Shown: positions 7,654-15,240, numbered from the stretch's first letter. The stretch: DNA of 15,761 nt from Ga0077536 sp943370145 (GCA_943370145.1 CALRPY020000080.1:1-15761); one strand, 5' to 3'. The notes: a model not told the origin generated them from the sequence alone. Numbers and translations are program-made.

Positions 7654-7715
7654 CGGCCGAGTGTGTGCCAGCCGTCAGGGCCTTTCAAGCCGGCGGTCGG
7701 CGCCGCGCCGCGGCA

Positions 7716-8348
7716 TCAGAAGTCGCTGGCGAGGGCCGTGGCTTCCACGCATGCGGCGTCACGGGCCGCGCGGTCCGCGTCCGGCCCGTAGAGGGTTTTC
7801 TCCACGCGCAGCGAGGTCACGTCGGTGATGCCGGTGAAGCGGAACCAGAGGTCCATGTAGCCGGCCTGCAGGTCCCAGCCGGCTGCCGGCGTTGCCGAAC
7901 CCGGCGTGAAGTCGACGCCGCGGGCGTAGATCGCGAGCGCCTTCTTGCCGCCCAGCAAGCCGTTCAGGCCCCGCTCGTCGAAGGTGAACAGCAGGTCCTT
8001 CTGCGACACGACGTCGATGTAGTGCTTGAGCTTGTAGGGGATGCCGAAATTCCACATCGGCAGCGAGAACACCAGCTTGTCCGCCTCGCGCAGCGGGCGC
8101 GCCAGCTCGGCGATCCGCGCCCAGGCCGCGACCTGCGCGGGCGTGCGCTCGCTGCCCGCGATACCGGCATACTTGGCTTCCAGCGCATCGCCGTCGAACT
8201 CGGGCAGCGCGAGCTGCCAGAGGTCCAGCGTGGTGATCCGGTCGGCCGGTTGCGCGCGGCGGTAGGCCTCCAGGAAGGCTTGCGCCACCTCGATTGATGC
8301 GGAGCGGGCCTTGCGCGGCGAAGCTTCGATGTAGAGCAGCTGGGTCAT
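7716..8348 (-). CDS. azoR: FMN-dependent NAD(P)H:quinone oxidoreductase / azoreductase (AzoR family)
   Basis: The 210 aa form a flavodoxin-like fold and match the length of AzoR. The N-terminal strand and phosphate loop read LLYIEASPRKARSAS. The FMN-binding signature PMWNFGIPYKLKHYID (97-112) is complete and is the main identification. YARGVDF (141-147) and QAGYMDLWFRFTGI (161-174) match later conserved blocks. The family reduces quinones and azo compounds by two-electron transfer in the cytoplasm. The start is supported by GAGGA about 8 nt upstream. The gap to the molybdopterin oxidoreductase upstream is 27 nt, so the two genes should be cotranscribed. In this setting it may detoxify quinones produced by the neighbouring oxygenase; that role is inferred from position only. 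Confidence 0.88.
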   Translation of the reverse strand: MTQLLYIEASPRKARSASIEVAQAFLEAYRRAQPADRITTLDLWQLALPEFDGDALEAKYAGIAGSERTPAQVAAWARIAELARPLREADKLVFSLPMWNFGIPYKLKHYIDVVSQKDLLFTFDERGLNGLLGGKKALAIYARGVDFTPGSATPAAGWDLQAGYMDLWFRFTGITDVTSLRVEKTLYGPDADRAARDAACVEATALASDF

Positions 8349-8375
8349 GTGATTGTCCTCGGGTGTCCTGCGGCG

Positions 8376-10448
8376 TCAGAGGCGCGTGATGTTGATCCGG
8401 TTGTCGTGGAAGGCCGCGCCCCCGACCGGGCCGCCCGGGTCGGCGCCGGTCAGCGCATTGATGCCGACGCCCTCGGCGAAAGCGGCGTTGGGCCAGATGC
8501 TCTCGACGATGACGACCCCCCGCTGCACCCCGTCGAAGATCTCCACGTGCAGGCTTACCGCGCCGCGCGCGTTCGCCAGCCGCACGCGATCGCCGTCCGC
8601 GACGCCGAGCCCGGCCGCGTCGTCCGGGTGGAGCATGACCGTCGGGCGCTGCTCGCGCCGTCGCGAGGTCGGGGTCTCGGTGAACGTCGAATTGAGGAAA
8701 TGCCGGGCGGGCGCAGTCACGAGGCGGAAGGGGAACGCCGCGTTCGCTTCCTCTATCACGGGCCAGTAATCGGGCAGCGCGGGGGGCGTGCCGGCACCGC
8801 CTATCGATTGCTGGGGCAGCTGCGACCAGTCCGGCGCGAAATGGAACCGCCGGTCCGCGTGGGCGAAGCCCTCCAGGTAATGCGCGGTGGCGAAGGGCGG
8901 CTGGCAGTCGTGCCAGCGCGCGGCCTCGAGTTCTTCGAGGCTGCCCCAGCCCGAGTTGCGCAGCGTCCAGTCGATGATTTCCCGCGACGACAGGTCGAAG
9001 CCCTGGTGGCGGGCGCCGACCCGCGCCGCGATCCCGCAGAGCACCTCGTGATTGCTGCGGCATTCGCCGGGCGCTTCGATGATGCGCGGCCCGAGCTGGA
9101 TGTGCTGGTGGCCCCCGCCCTGGTAGAGGTCGTCGTGCTCGAGGAACATCGTCGCGGGCAGCACGATGTCCGCCATCGCGGCGGTTTCGGTCATGAACTG
9201 CTCGTGGACGCAGACGAAGAGGTCCTCGCGCGCGAAGCCGCGATGGACCTGCGTGAGGTCGGGCGCGACCGACATCGGATTGGTGTTCTGGATGAAGAGC
9301 GCCGTCACCGGCGGGCCGCCGGCGAGGTCGCGCGGGTCGCCGGTCAGGACCGGGCCGATGCGTGACTGGTCCAGCATGCGCACCGCTGGATCGCGGGCGT
9401 CGAGGCCTTCGATCAGCGTCTTGTTCCAGTGGAAGATGGCGCCGTTGGTGTGGAAGGCGCCGCCACCCTCGTGGCGCCACGCGCCGATGACGGCCGGGAT
9501 GCACAGCGCCGCATGCATGCCGACGGCGCCGTTGCGCTGACGCGAGAAGCCGTATCCGAGGCGGAAGTAGCTGCGCGGATGATGCCCGACCAGATCCGCG
9601 AAGGCCTCGATGTCGGCGACCGGGACGCCGCAGATGGCGCTGGCCCATTGCGGCGTGCGCGTGGCGAGGTGCGCCTCGAGCGCATCGGCGTCGCGCGTGT
9701 GCGCGGCGATGTAATCGCGATCGGCATGTTGATCGCGGAACAGCGCGTGCATCACGCCGCAGGCGAGCGCCGCGTCCGTGCCGGGTTTCACGCACAGGAA
9801 CAGGTCCGCCTGCTCGGCGGTCGCGTTGCGATAGGTGTCGACGACGACGATCTTCGCGCCGCGTTCGCGCCGCGCGCGCAGCGCGTGGGTCATCACGTTG
9901 ACCTGGGTGCTCGCCGCGTTCGTGCCCCAGATCACGACGACGTCGGCGCGCGCCATCTCGCGCGGGTCGACCCCGGCGAGCCTGCCGGTGCCGGCGAGGA
10001 AGCCGCTCCAGGCGAGGGTCGTGCAGATCGTCGAATGCTGGCCGGAATAGCGCTTGACGTGGCGCAGGCGGTTGATGCCGTCCCGCATCACGAGACCCAT
10101 CGTGCCGGCGTAGTAGTAGGGCCAGACGGTTTCCGGCCCGTGGCGCCGTTCGGCGGCGAGCAGGCGCTCGCCGACCTCGTCCAGCGCCTCGTCCCAACTG
10201 ATGCGCGCGAACTGCCCGCTGCCCTTGGGGCCCGTGCGTTTCAGCGGATGGAGCAGGCGCTCCGGGTGATGGATGCGCTCGGCATAACGCGCGACCTTGC
10301 TGCAGATGACGCCGGCCGTGTAGCTGTGCTCGTCCGCGCCGCGTACGCGACCGATGCGTTGCCCGTCCAGTTTCTCGACGACCAGCGCGCAGGTCGACGG
10401 ACAGTCATGCGGGCAGGTCGTGTGGAAAAACCGCGATTCAGCGCCCAT
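8376..10448 (-). CDS. Molybdopterin (bis-MGD) oxidoreductase, DMSO reductase superfamily, cytoplasmic
   Basis: About 690 aa. The N-terminus holds a 4Fe-4S motif C12-x3-C16-x3-C20-x28-C49 (TCPHDCPSTC then GVICSK). It is followed by the usual blocks of the family: HPLKR, ISWDEALDE, VIWGTNAASTQVNV, KPGTDAALA, NTNPMSVAPD, MADIVLPATMFLEHDD and a C-terminal molydopterin-binding domain with LHPDDAAGLGVADGDRVRL and a GPVGGAAFHDNRINI end. The molybdenum ligand probably lies in the HSTICTTLAW segment but cannot be fixed by eye. No twin-arginine signal is present, so it should stay in the cytoplasm. No iron-sulfur or membrane partner subunit is encoded nearby. The start at 10448 places the cluster at residue 12 as in relatives; the frame stays open to 10571, but that extension looks non-homologous. 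The ribosome binding site is weak (GAGG, 11 nt upstream). The substrate is unknown. Confidence 0.87.
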   Translation of the reverse strand: MGAESRFFHTTCPHDCPSTCALVVEKLDGQRIGRVRGADEHSYTAGVICSKVARYAERIHHPERLLHPLKRTGPKGSGQFARISWDEALDEVGERLLAAERRHGPETVWPYYYAGTMGLVMRDGINRLRHVKRYSGQHSTICTTLAWSGFLAGTGRLAGVDPREMARADVVVIWGTNAASTQVNVMTHALRARRERGAKIVVVDTYRNATAEQADLFLCVKPGTDAALACGVMHALFRDQHADRDYIAAHTRDADALEAHLATRTPQWASAICGVPVADIEAFADLVGHHPRSYFRLGYGFSRQRNGAVGMHAALCIPAVIGAWRHEGGGAFHTNGAIFHWNKTLIEGLDARDPAVRMLDQSRIGPVLTGDPRDLAGGPPVTALFIQNTNPMSVAPDLTQVHRGFAREDLFVCVHEQFMTETAAMADIVLPATMFLEHDDLYQGGGHQHIQLGPRIIEAPGECRSNHEVLCGIAARVGARHQGFDLSSREIIDWTLRNSGWGSLEELEAARWHDCQPPFATAHYLEGFAHADRRFHFAPDWSQLPQQSIGGAGTPPALPDYWPVIEEANAAFPFRLVTAPARHFLNSTFTETPTSRRREQRPTVMLHPDDAAGLGVADGDRVRLANARGAVSLHVEIFDGVQRGVVIVESIWPNAAFAEGVGINALTGADPGGPVGGAAFHDNRINITRL

Positions 10449-10549
10449 GTCGGTGATGGCCTCGCCCGGTGAAATGCCGCCGTGACGGCCCAGCGGGCAA
10501 TCTACCGAGGCGCCTCGCGGCGGGCAATCGCCGTCGCGTGACCCCGTCG

Positions 10550-10557
10550 AGTATAGT
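10550..10557. promoter_or_regulatory. Possible overlapping -10 elements for the divergent genes
   Basis: AGTATAGT gives TATAGT on the plus strand (10552-10557), 23 or 32 nt before the candidate lipoprotein starts. It also gives TATACT on the minus strand (10555-10550), about 100 nt before the molybdopterin oxidoreductase. No good -35 box was found for either direction. It is the only AT-rich stretch in the 132-bp divergent gap (10449-10580), and nothing else was identified there. Confidence 0.3.
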
Positions 10558-10580
10558 GCCACCGTTCCCACGCATGACGG

Positions 10581-11321
10581 ATGCCACGCATGACGACCAG
10601 GCGCGCATTATTCCTGATGACCCTGCTGTTGCCGCTGGCCGGCTGCCTCGCGCACGACCGGCCGCGCGCGACGGTGGAACACCTCGCGATCAAGAACCGC
10701 GTGGCGATTGTCGTGCTCGCCGACGCCGCGCCGCGGGTCGACACGATCGCCCTCCAGCCGACCAGGAGCACGCACGGCCGCGCGACAGTCGCCGGCTGGG
10801 ACGTGCGGGCCGCACTCGAGCCCTATCTCGCCGAGCGCTTCCGCGGCAAGGGCCTCACGGTGGTCCCGCTCGACTACGATTCGGCGGAGTTCGCGGCGGT
10901 CTACGCGAGCAGCACGGCCTACCCGGATCCACAGCGGGTCAACGACGCCCTGCGCGCCCGCGCGGCGCAGGCCCAGGCCGACCTGCTGGTCGTCGTCTAT
11001 CGACAGGTCGAACGTGACTTCATCGGGGAATCGATCGAGAACCTGGTCGGCTACGGTCTCGTGCGCCATGAAGGCCGCGAGCCGCAGGCCTATGCGGCCG
11101 TGGGGCTGGAAGCGATCGCCGTCGACGGCGGCGCCGTGATCGCGCGCGCGGATGGCCTGAAGGCGGTGCCGCTGCCCGCCGATGCCTGGCTCGACGCCTA
11201 TGCGACCGACGACACGGTCGCCATCGAAGGCGCGAGCTTACCCGCCGTGACCGCTGCCCTGAGCGCCGCCCTGCAGGGCGCCGCCCTGGGCGCCGCGCAG
11301 GAAGCCGGGTTGTCGCACTGA
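10581..11321 (+). CDS. Uncharacterised lipoprotein
   Basis: The 246-aa product begins with a basic N-terminus and hydrophobic stretch ending in the lipobox LPLAGC, so Cys22 should be lipidated by signal peptidase II. The residues after Cys are LAHD. Asp is not at position +2, which favours outer-membrane sorting by Lol, as known for E. coli. The mature part has alternating strands and helices (KNRVAIVVLA, then LEPYLAERFRGKGLTVVPLDYD, then QADLLVVVYRQVERDF), loosely like the CsgG/LpoB type of periplasmic fold; this is only an impression. I do not recognise the family. Two in-frame ATGs are possible, 10581 and 10590. The second keeps the full signal peptide (lipobox Cys19) and sits at a better distance from the -10 candidate at 10552. 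It is the first gene of a tight four-gene set, with the next start 1 nt after its stop. Confidence 0.75.
   Translation: MPRMTTRRALFLMTLLLPLAGCLAHDRPRATVEHLAIKNRVAIVVLADAAPRVDTIALQPTRSTHGRATVAGWDVRAALEPYLAERFRGKGLTVVPLDYDSAEFAAVYASSTAYPDPQRVNDALRARAAQAQADLLVVVYRQVERDFIGESIENLVGYGLVRHEGREPQAYAAVGLEAIAVDGGAVIARADGLKAVPLPADAWLDAYATDDTVAIEGASLPAVTAALSAALQGAALGAAQEAGLSH
11267..11288. repeat. GC-rich palindrome run at the 3' end of the lipoprotein gene
   Basis: CGCCCTGCAGGGCG is a perfect 14-bp palindrome (11267-11280). It is followed after one base by another CGCCCTG (11282-11288), so either of two alternative hairpins can form. It lies about 30 nt before the stop codon and encodes a run of Ala, Leu, Gly and Gln. 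It may be a by-product of an alanine-rich tail or an RNA-stability hairpin between lipoprotein and downstream genes. Confidence 0.4.
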
Positions 11322-11322
11322 C

Positions 11323-12303
11323 ATGCGCTGCGTCATTCTCGGCGCTGGCGCTCTCGGCAGCATCCTCGCCGCGCACCTGCGCCGCGCCGGCCATGACGTG
11401 ACGCTGATCGCCCGCGGCGCGCGCGCCGCGGCGCTGCGCGCGCAGGGGCTGAAGGTCTCCGGCCTCGCCGCGATCGGGATCGATTGCGACGTCTGTACCG
11501 ATCCGGCCGCACTGCGCGGCGCGGACCTGTTCATCAATACCGTCAAGACCTATGACAGCCGCGCGGGCCTCGCGGCGCTCGCCGGTCTGGGACCGACGCT
11601 CGCGCTGTCGGTGCAGAACGGCGTGGTCAAGGAGGACGAACTCGCCGCCGCCTTCGGCGCCGACCGCGTGCTTGGTGCGATGGCCGACTTCAGCGGCGAG
11701 TTGCGCGACGATGGCAGCGTGCTGTTCACGCGCAACGTCTGCCTGCACGTCGGTGAGCTCGCGGGTGGCGCCTCGTCGCGTGCCGCGCGGATCGCCGCCA
11801 CCCTCGACGCCGCCGGTATCACGGCTCGCGCGAGCGACGCCATCCGGACCGTGATCTGGTCGAAATACGTCGGCTGGAACGCGCTGATGACCTTGTCGGT
11901 GCTGACCCGCCGGCGCACGGCGGCCTACCTGTCCGACCCCGACGCGGCACTCGTTGCAGCGCGCATCACACGCGAGATGGCGGCGCTCGCCGCGACGCTC
12001 GGGATCCCGCTGCGCGACCAGTCGCCGCTGCCGGTCGCGGGCATCGCGGCCGGCGACGAGGCGGCGGCCGTCCGCCTCGTGCAGTCGGTCGGTGCGAGCT
12101 TCCAGCAGCAGGCGCCGACGCACCGGATGTCCAGCCTGCAGGATCTGCTGCGCGGCCGGCCGCTCGAACTCGAGGAAACCGTCGGTCATGCGCTCGCGCT
12201 CGGACGGGCCCAAGGCATCGCCATGCCCGTGACCGAGGTCTGCTACCGGCTCGTCTCGACGGTCAACCGCGGGCTGCGCGACGGGCAGGATCCGGTCGCC
12301 TAG
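11323..12303 (+). CDS. 2-dehydropantoate 2-reductase (ketopantoate reductase) family protein
   Basis: The 326 aa have the two-domain layout of PanE/ApbA. An N-terminal Rossmann fold has G7-A-G9-A-L-G12 (CVILGAGALGSILAAHL) and a basic LIARG at the end of strand 2, favouring NADPH. The VQNG turn is at 97-100. The helical C-terminal domain has K181 and N186 in WSKYVGWNAL, and E282 in RPLELEETVG at the position of the catalytic Glu of E. coli PanE. The block HRMSSLQDLLRGRP is typical. PanE reduces ketopantoate to pantoate in pantothenate synthesis, but this family has many paralogues with other substrates. The genes around it here are not pantothenate genes, so panE is not assigned. The start is 1 nt after the lipoprotein stop, which suggests translational coupling. 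The stop is 4 nt before the next gene. Confidence 0.85.
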   Translation: MRCVILGAGALGSILAAHLRRAGHDVTLIARGARAAALRAQGLKVSGLAAIGIDCDVCTDPAALRGADLFINTVKTYDSRAGLAALAGLGPTLALSVQNGVVKEDELAAAFGADRVLGAMADFSGELRDDGSVLFTRNVCLHVGELAGGASSRAARIAATLDAAGITARASDAIRTVIWSKYVGWNALMTLSVLTRRRTAAYLSDPDAALVAARITREMAALAATLGIPLRDQSPLPVAGIAAGDEAAAVRLVQSVGASFQQQAPTHRMSSLQDLLRGRPLELEETVGHALALGRAQGIAMPVTEVCYRLVSTVNRGLRDGQDPVA

Positions 12304-12307
12304 CACG

Positions 12308-13921
12308 ATGCTGGCCGGACGATTCGATCTTGCGCCGTGGCGCTTCGCGCGCGAGGCCGACGCCGCCCAGCGCGCCGCGCAACAGGCACTGCAGGAAGCT
12401 CTCTCCGCCGCGGGCACGCTGGTATTCGGCCAGCGCTGCTTCGTGTCGCCGCTGGCGGGCGTCGACGTCGAGCGCCTGGCTTTCGGCGACCACTGCCTCG
12501 TCGCCGCCTGGGCCATTCTCGCCGGTGACATCAGTGCCGGCAGCTTCTGCACCTTCAATTCGCACGCGGTGCTGCGCGGCCGTGTCCGGCTCGGCGACGC
12601 TGTGCGCATCGCGTCACACGCGAGCATCATCGGCTTCGAGCACGTTGCCGACGACGTCGAGCGCCCGATCTTCCGCCAGGGCACCCGCCGGCGCGGCGTC
12701 GAGGTCGGCAGCGATGTGTGGATCGGCGCGGGCGCGACGATCGTCGACGGCGTGCGCGTCGGCAGCCATGCGATCATCGGCGCCGGCGCCGTGGTGACAC
12801 GCGACGTTCCCGACTATGCAGTGGTGGTCGGCAACCCGGCGCGGGTGTTGCGCGATCGCCGCCGTGGCCCCCCCGTCCGTGCCGCCGACACGCTGCGCAC
12901 CTTCGGTCGGCGTGTCGCCGACGAGTGGCCGGCAATCCTCGCCGCGCACGCCGCGCCGGATGCCGTGCCTGCCTATGCGGACACGGCCGGCGGGACGTCC
13001 GGCCTGCGCGCGACCTGCGACGCTGTCGAGATCGCGGCGATGTTCGGTGCCGAGCCGCCCGCGGCGGCCGGCCTGCGCGCGCGCCTGCTGGCGTCCCAGG
13101 ACCCCGCCACCGGCCTGCCGCGGGACGACGACCGTCCGGACGGCGCGCCGGGAAGCCCGCTCGGCGACGCGAACACGGCCTACCTCGTGCTCTGCGTCGG
13201 CTACGCGCTGGAGTGCCTGGGCGCCCGCTACCCGCAGCCCTTCGCGGCGGTGGAGGCGCTGGGCGCCGCGGGGCTGGTGCGCTGGCTCGACGACCTGCCG
13301 TGGCGTGAACAACCGTGGACAGCCGGCGCCTGGGTCGACAGCCTCGCCACCGCGCTGTGGTTCAATCGCACGCACTGCGGGCGCGAGATCCCGTATGCGC
13401 CGCTGTTCGAGTGGCTCGGCGCGCGTTGCCTCCCGCACACGGGCCTGTGGAGCGGGGGCATGCGCGCGCAGGGCTGGCTGCAGCCGGTCAACGGTTTCTA
13501 TCGGCTCACCCGCGGGAGCTATGCGCAGTTCGGCTTGCGTGTGCCGTATCCCGAGTCCACCATCGATACGGTGTTGGCACATTGCCGTTTCCACGAGGAC
13601 TTCATGATCCGGGGCACCCATGCGTGCAACGTGCTCGATGCGCTGCACGCGCTCTGGTTGTGTGGTCGCGCGAGCGCGCATCGCCGCGAGGAGGCGCGCG
13701 CTTTCGCGCGGCGCCAGATCGACGCGATCGTCGCGCGCTGGCTGCCCGGCGCCGGCTTCGCCTTCGCGGCGGGCGGAGTGGCGGGCCTGCACGGCACCGA
13801 GATGTGGCTGGCCGCGCTGTTCACCGCCGCCGCGCTGGTCGGCGCCGACGATGCCTGCGGTTATGCGCCGCGCGGCATCCATCGCCTCCGTTTCCCGTCG
13901 CTTGCAGGTGCTGCCGGATGA
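12308..13921 (+). CDS. Fusion of a left-handed beta-helix acyltransferase with a C-terminal helical (toroid-like) domain
   Basis: The 537 aa form two parts. Residues about 35-185 are hexapeptide repeats of the LbH acetyltransferase superfamily. They have the family core VEVGSDVWIGAGATIVDGV, IIGAGAVVTRDVPDYAVV and GNPARVLRD, with H112 in GFEHV as the likely catalytic base. Residues about 195-525 are helical, with recurring helix-loop units that end in similar turns (QDPATGLPRD, CLPHTGLWSGG, WLPGAGFAFAAGG) and conserved-looking aromatic or polar patches (WVDSLATALWF, FHEDFMIRGTHACN). This resembles an alpha/alpha toroid like those of prenyltransferase-type or glycan-processing enzymes, but no fold can be named with confidence. 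No signal peptide is seen, so it should be cytoplasmic. Donor is probably acetyl-CoA or another acyl-CoA; acceptor is unknown. It is coupled to both neighbours: 4 nt after the reductase stop, and an ATGA overlap with the CNNM gene. Confidence 0.8.
   Translation: MLAGRFDLAPWRFAREADAAQRAAQQALQEALSAAGTLVFGQRCFVSPLAGVDVERLAFGDHCLVAAWAILAGDISAGSFCTFNSHAVLRGRVRLGDAVRIASHASIIGFEHVADDVERPIFRQGTRRRGVEVGSDVWIGAGATIVDGVRVGSHAIIGAGAVVTRDVPDYAVVVGNPARVLRDRRRGPPVRAADTLRTFGRRVADEWPAILAAHAAPDAVPAYADTAGGTSGLRATCDAVEIAAMFGAEPPAAAGLRARLLASQDPATGLPRDDDRPDGAPGSPLGDANTAYLVLCVGYALECLGARYPQPFAAVEALGAAGLVRWLDDLPWREQPWTAGAWVDSLATALWFNRTHCGREIPYAPLFEWLGARCLPHTGLWSGGMRAQGWLQPVNGFYRLTRGSYAQFGLRVPYPESTIDTVLAHCRFHEDFMIRGTHACNVLDALHALWLCGRASAHRREEARAFARRQIDAIVARWLPGAGFAFAAGGVAGLHGTEMWLAALFTAAALVGADDACGYAPRGIHRLRFPSLAGAAG
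13906..13910 (+). promoter_or_regulatory. Shine-Dalgarno AGGTG setting the CNNM protein start
   Basis: AGGTG lies inside the last codons of the fusion protein gene, 7 nt before ATG 13918. It picks the first of three consecutive ATG codons, the one whose ATGA overlaps the upstream stop. Confidence 0.55.
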
Positions 13922-15240
13922 TGATGTGGGTGGAAATCGGCGTGGTGCTGCTGTTGATCCTGTTCAACGGCGCGCTGGCGATGGCGGAAATGTCGGTGGT
14001 CTCGTCGAACAAGCACCGCCTGAAGCTGCTCGCCGACCGGGGCTCGCGAGGGGCGCGGGTCGCGCTTGCGCTGGCGGAGAACCCCGCGCGCTTCCTGTCC
14101 TCGGTGCAGATCGGCATCACCCTGGTCGGCGTGCTGGCCGGCGCCTTCGGCGGGGCGACGCTGTCCGAACATCTTGCAGCCGCGCTCAACGCCATACCGC
14201 TCATCGACCCCTACGGTGAGGTCGTCGCGATGTTCGTCGTCGTGGTCGGCATCACCTTCCTGTCGATTGTCGTCGGCGAGCTCGTACCCAAGCAGCTGGC
14301 GCTGCGCCGCCCGGAAGCGATCGCGGCCGCGGTCGCCCTGCCGATGCGCTGGTTCATCCGCATCGTGGGCCCGGCGGTCACGGTGCTGCAGCTGGCGTCG
14401 CACGGCGTGCTGTCGCTGATCGGTGAGCGTGGCGGCGCGACCCAGGGCATCACCGAAGAGGAGGTCAAGGCGGTCATCCACGAGGGCGCGCGCGCCGGCG
14501 TGCTGAAGGACCTCGAGCGGGAGATGCTGAGCGGCGTCATGCGCCTGGCCGACCGCCGCGCCGAGCTCATCATGACCGAGCGCGAGCACTTCGTGACGGT
14601 TGATCTCGACGAGGACCCGGCCGTGATCTGGCAGCACCTGCGCACGACCGTGCACACGCGGGTGATCGCCGTGCGTGGCCAGCCGTCGCGCGTGATGGGC
14701 CTGCTCGAAACGCGCGACGTGCTCGCACGCGTGCTCGAGGGGGCACAGGTCGATTTCGAACGGCTGCTGGTCCAGCCGCCGCGGATCCCGCCGAACATGT
14801 CGGCGACGGCCCTGCTCGAGGGCCTGCGCGACAGCCGCACCCACATGCTGTTCGTCGTCGACGAGCGTGACGACGTCATCGGTCTCATCACCGCCACCGA
14901 CATCCTGAACACCATCGTGCCCGGCTTCGGCGCGCGGGGCGAGGACGAAGGCGCCATCGTGTTACGCCGCGAGGGCGAGTGGCTCGTCGATGGCGATCTG
15001 CTCATCGACGTGCTGGTCGACCACCTCGGTTTCATCACCCTGCCGGCCGACCGCAGTTTCGACAGCGTTGCAGGCTTCGTCCTGTGGCATCTGGAGCGCC
15101 TGCCCGTCGAAGGCGAGCAGCTGCGAGCGGACGGCTACCTGTTCGAGGTTCTCGACATGGACGGTCCGCGCATCGACAAGGTGCTGGTCACGCGCCTCGA
15201 CGCGACCGCCGCGCTGGACGATGCGCTCGACAGCGGTTGA
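13918..15240 (+). CDS. CNNM/CorC (hemolysin-C-like) membrane protein with CBS pair
   Basis: The 440 aa show the order DUF21/CNNM membrane domain (1-185), CBS pair (about 220-335) and CorC_HlyC domain (about 350-428). The membrane domain starts with MMMWVEIGVVLLLILFNGA, continues with FLSSVQIGITLVGVLAGAF and has the signature GELVPKQLALRRPE (120-133). The CBS repeats read TRVIAVRGQPSRVMGLLETRDVL and MLFVVDERDDVIGLITATDIL in two similar halves. The C-terminal domain has WLVDGDLLIDVLVDHLG and GYLFEVLDMDGPRIDKV. Relatives are linked to magnesium and cobalt efflux or homeostasis; haemolysin is a historical name. The start is the first of three ATGs, with the ATGA overlap and the Shine-Dalgarno sequence at 13906. 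The frame is open upstream, but that part is antisense-like arginine-rich sequence in the fusion gene. It is the last gene of the plus-strand set. Confidence 0.92.
   Translation: MMMWVEIGVVLLLILFNGALAMAEMSVVSSNKHRLKLLADRGSRGARVALALAENPARFLSSVQIGITLVGVLAGAFGGATLSEHLAAALNAIPLIDPYGEVVAMFVVVVGITFLSIVVGELVPKQLALRRPEAIAAAVALPMRWFIRIVGPAVTVLQLASHGVLSLIGERGGATQGITEEEVKAVIHEGARAGVLKDLEREMLSGVMRLADRRAELIMTEREHFVTVDLDEDPAVIWQHLRTTVHTRVIAVRGQPSRVMGLLETRDVLARVLEGAQVDFERLLVQPPRIPPNMSATALLEGLRDSRTHMLFVVDERDDVIGLITATDILNTIVPGFGARGEDEGAIVLRREGEWLVDGDLLIDVLVDHLGFITLPADRSFDSVAGFVLWHLERLPVEGEQLRADGYLFEVLDMDGPRIDKVLVTRLDATAALDDALDSG

Noticed and set aside
7655..7670. A second sigma-54-like sequence, TGGCACACACTCGGCC, on the minus strand
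   Set aside because: The -24 half matches, but the -12 half is CGGC, not TTGC. It sits immediately before the Rieske start codon, so transcription would begin inside the coding region.
5950..7791. An open frame of about 613 codons on the plus strand spanning a gene boundary
   Set aside because: It crosses the regulator, the intergenic gap and the Rieske gene in antisense, and has no motifs. Nothing supports a real gene there.
7759..10197. An open frame of about 812 codons on the minus strand
   Set aside because: It is out of frame with the molybdopterin oxidoreductase and AzoR genes, and its product is Arg/Ala/Gly/Pro-rich low-complexity sequence.
10449..10571. N-terminal extension of the molybdopterin oxidoreductase by 41 residues
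   Set aside because: The extra residues show no Tat or other signal and would run through the promoter-like AT-rich stretch of the divergent gap. The iron-sulfur motif sits at the normal distance from the start at 10448.
11020..12777. An open frame of about 585 codons on the minus strand
   Set aside because: It is antisense to the lipoprotein, reductase and fusion genes, and its sequence is rich in Arg, Ala, Ser and Pro with no recognisable family.
13315..13917. N-terminal extension of the CNNM protein frame by about 201 residues
   Set aside because: It overlaps the helical domain of the upstream fusion gene out of frame and is Arg-rich. The ATGA overlap and the Shine-Dalgarno sequence at 13906 define the start.
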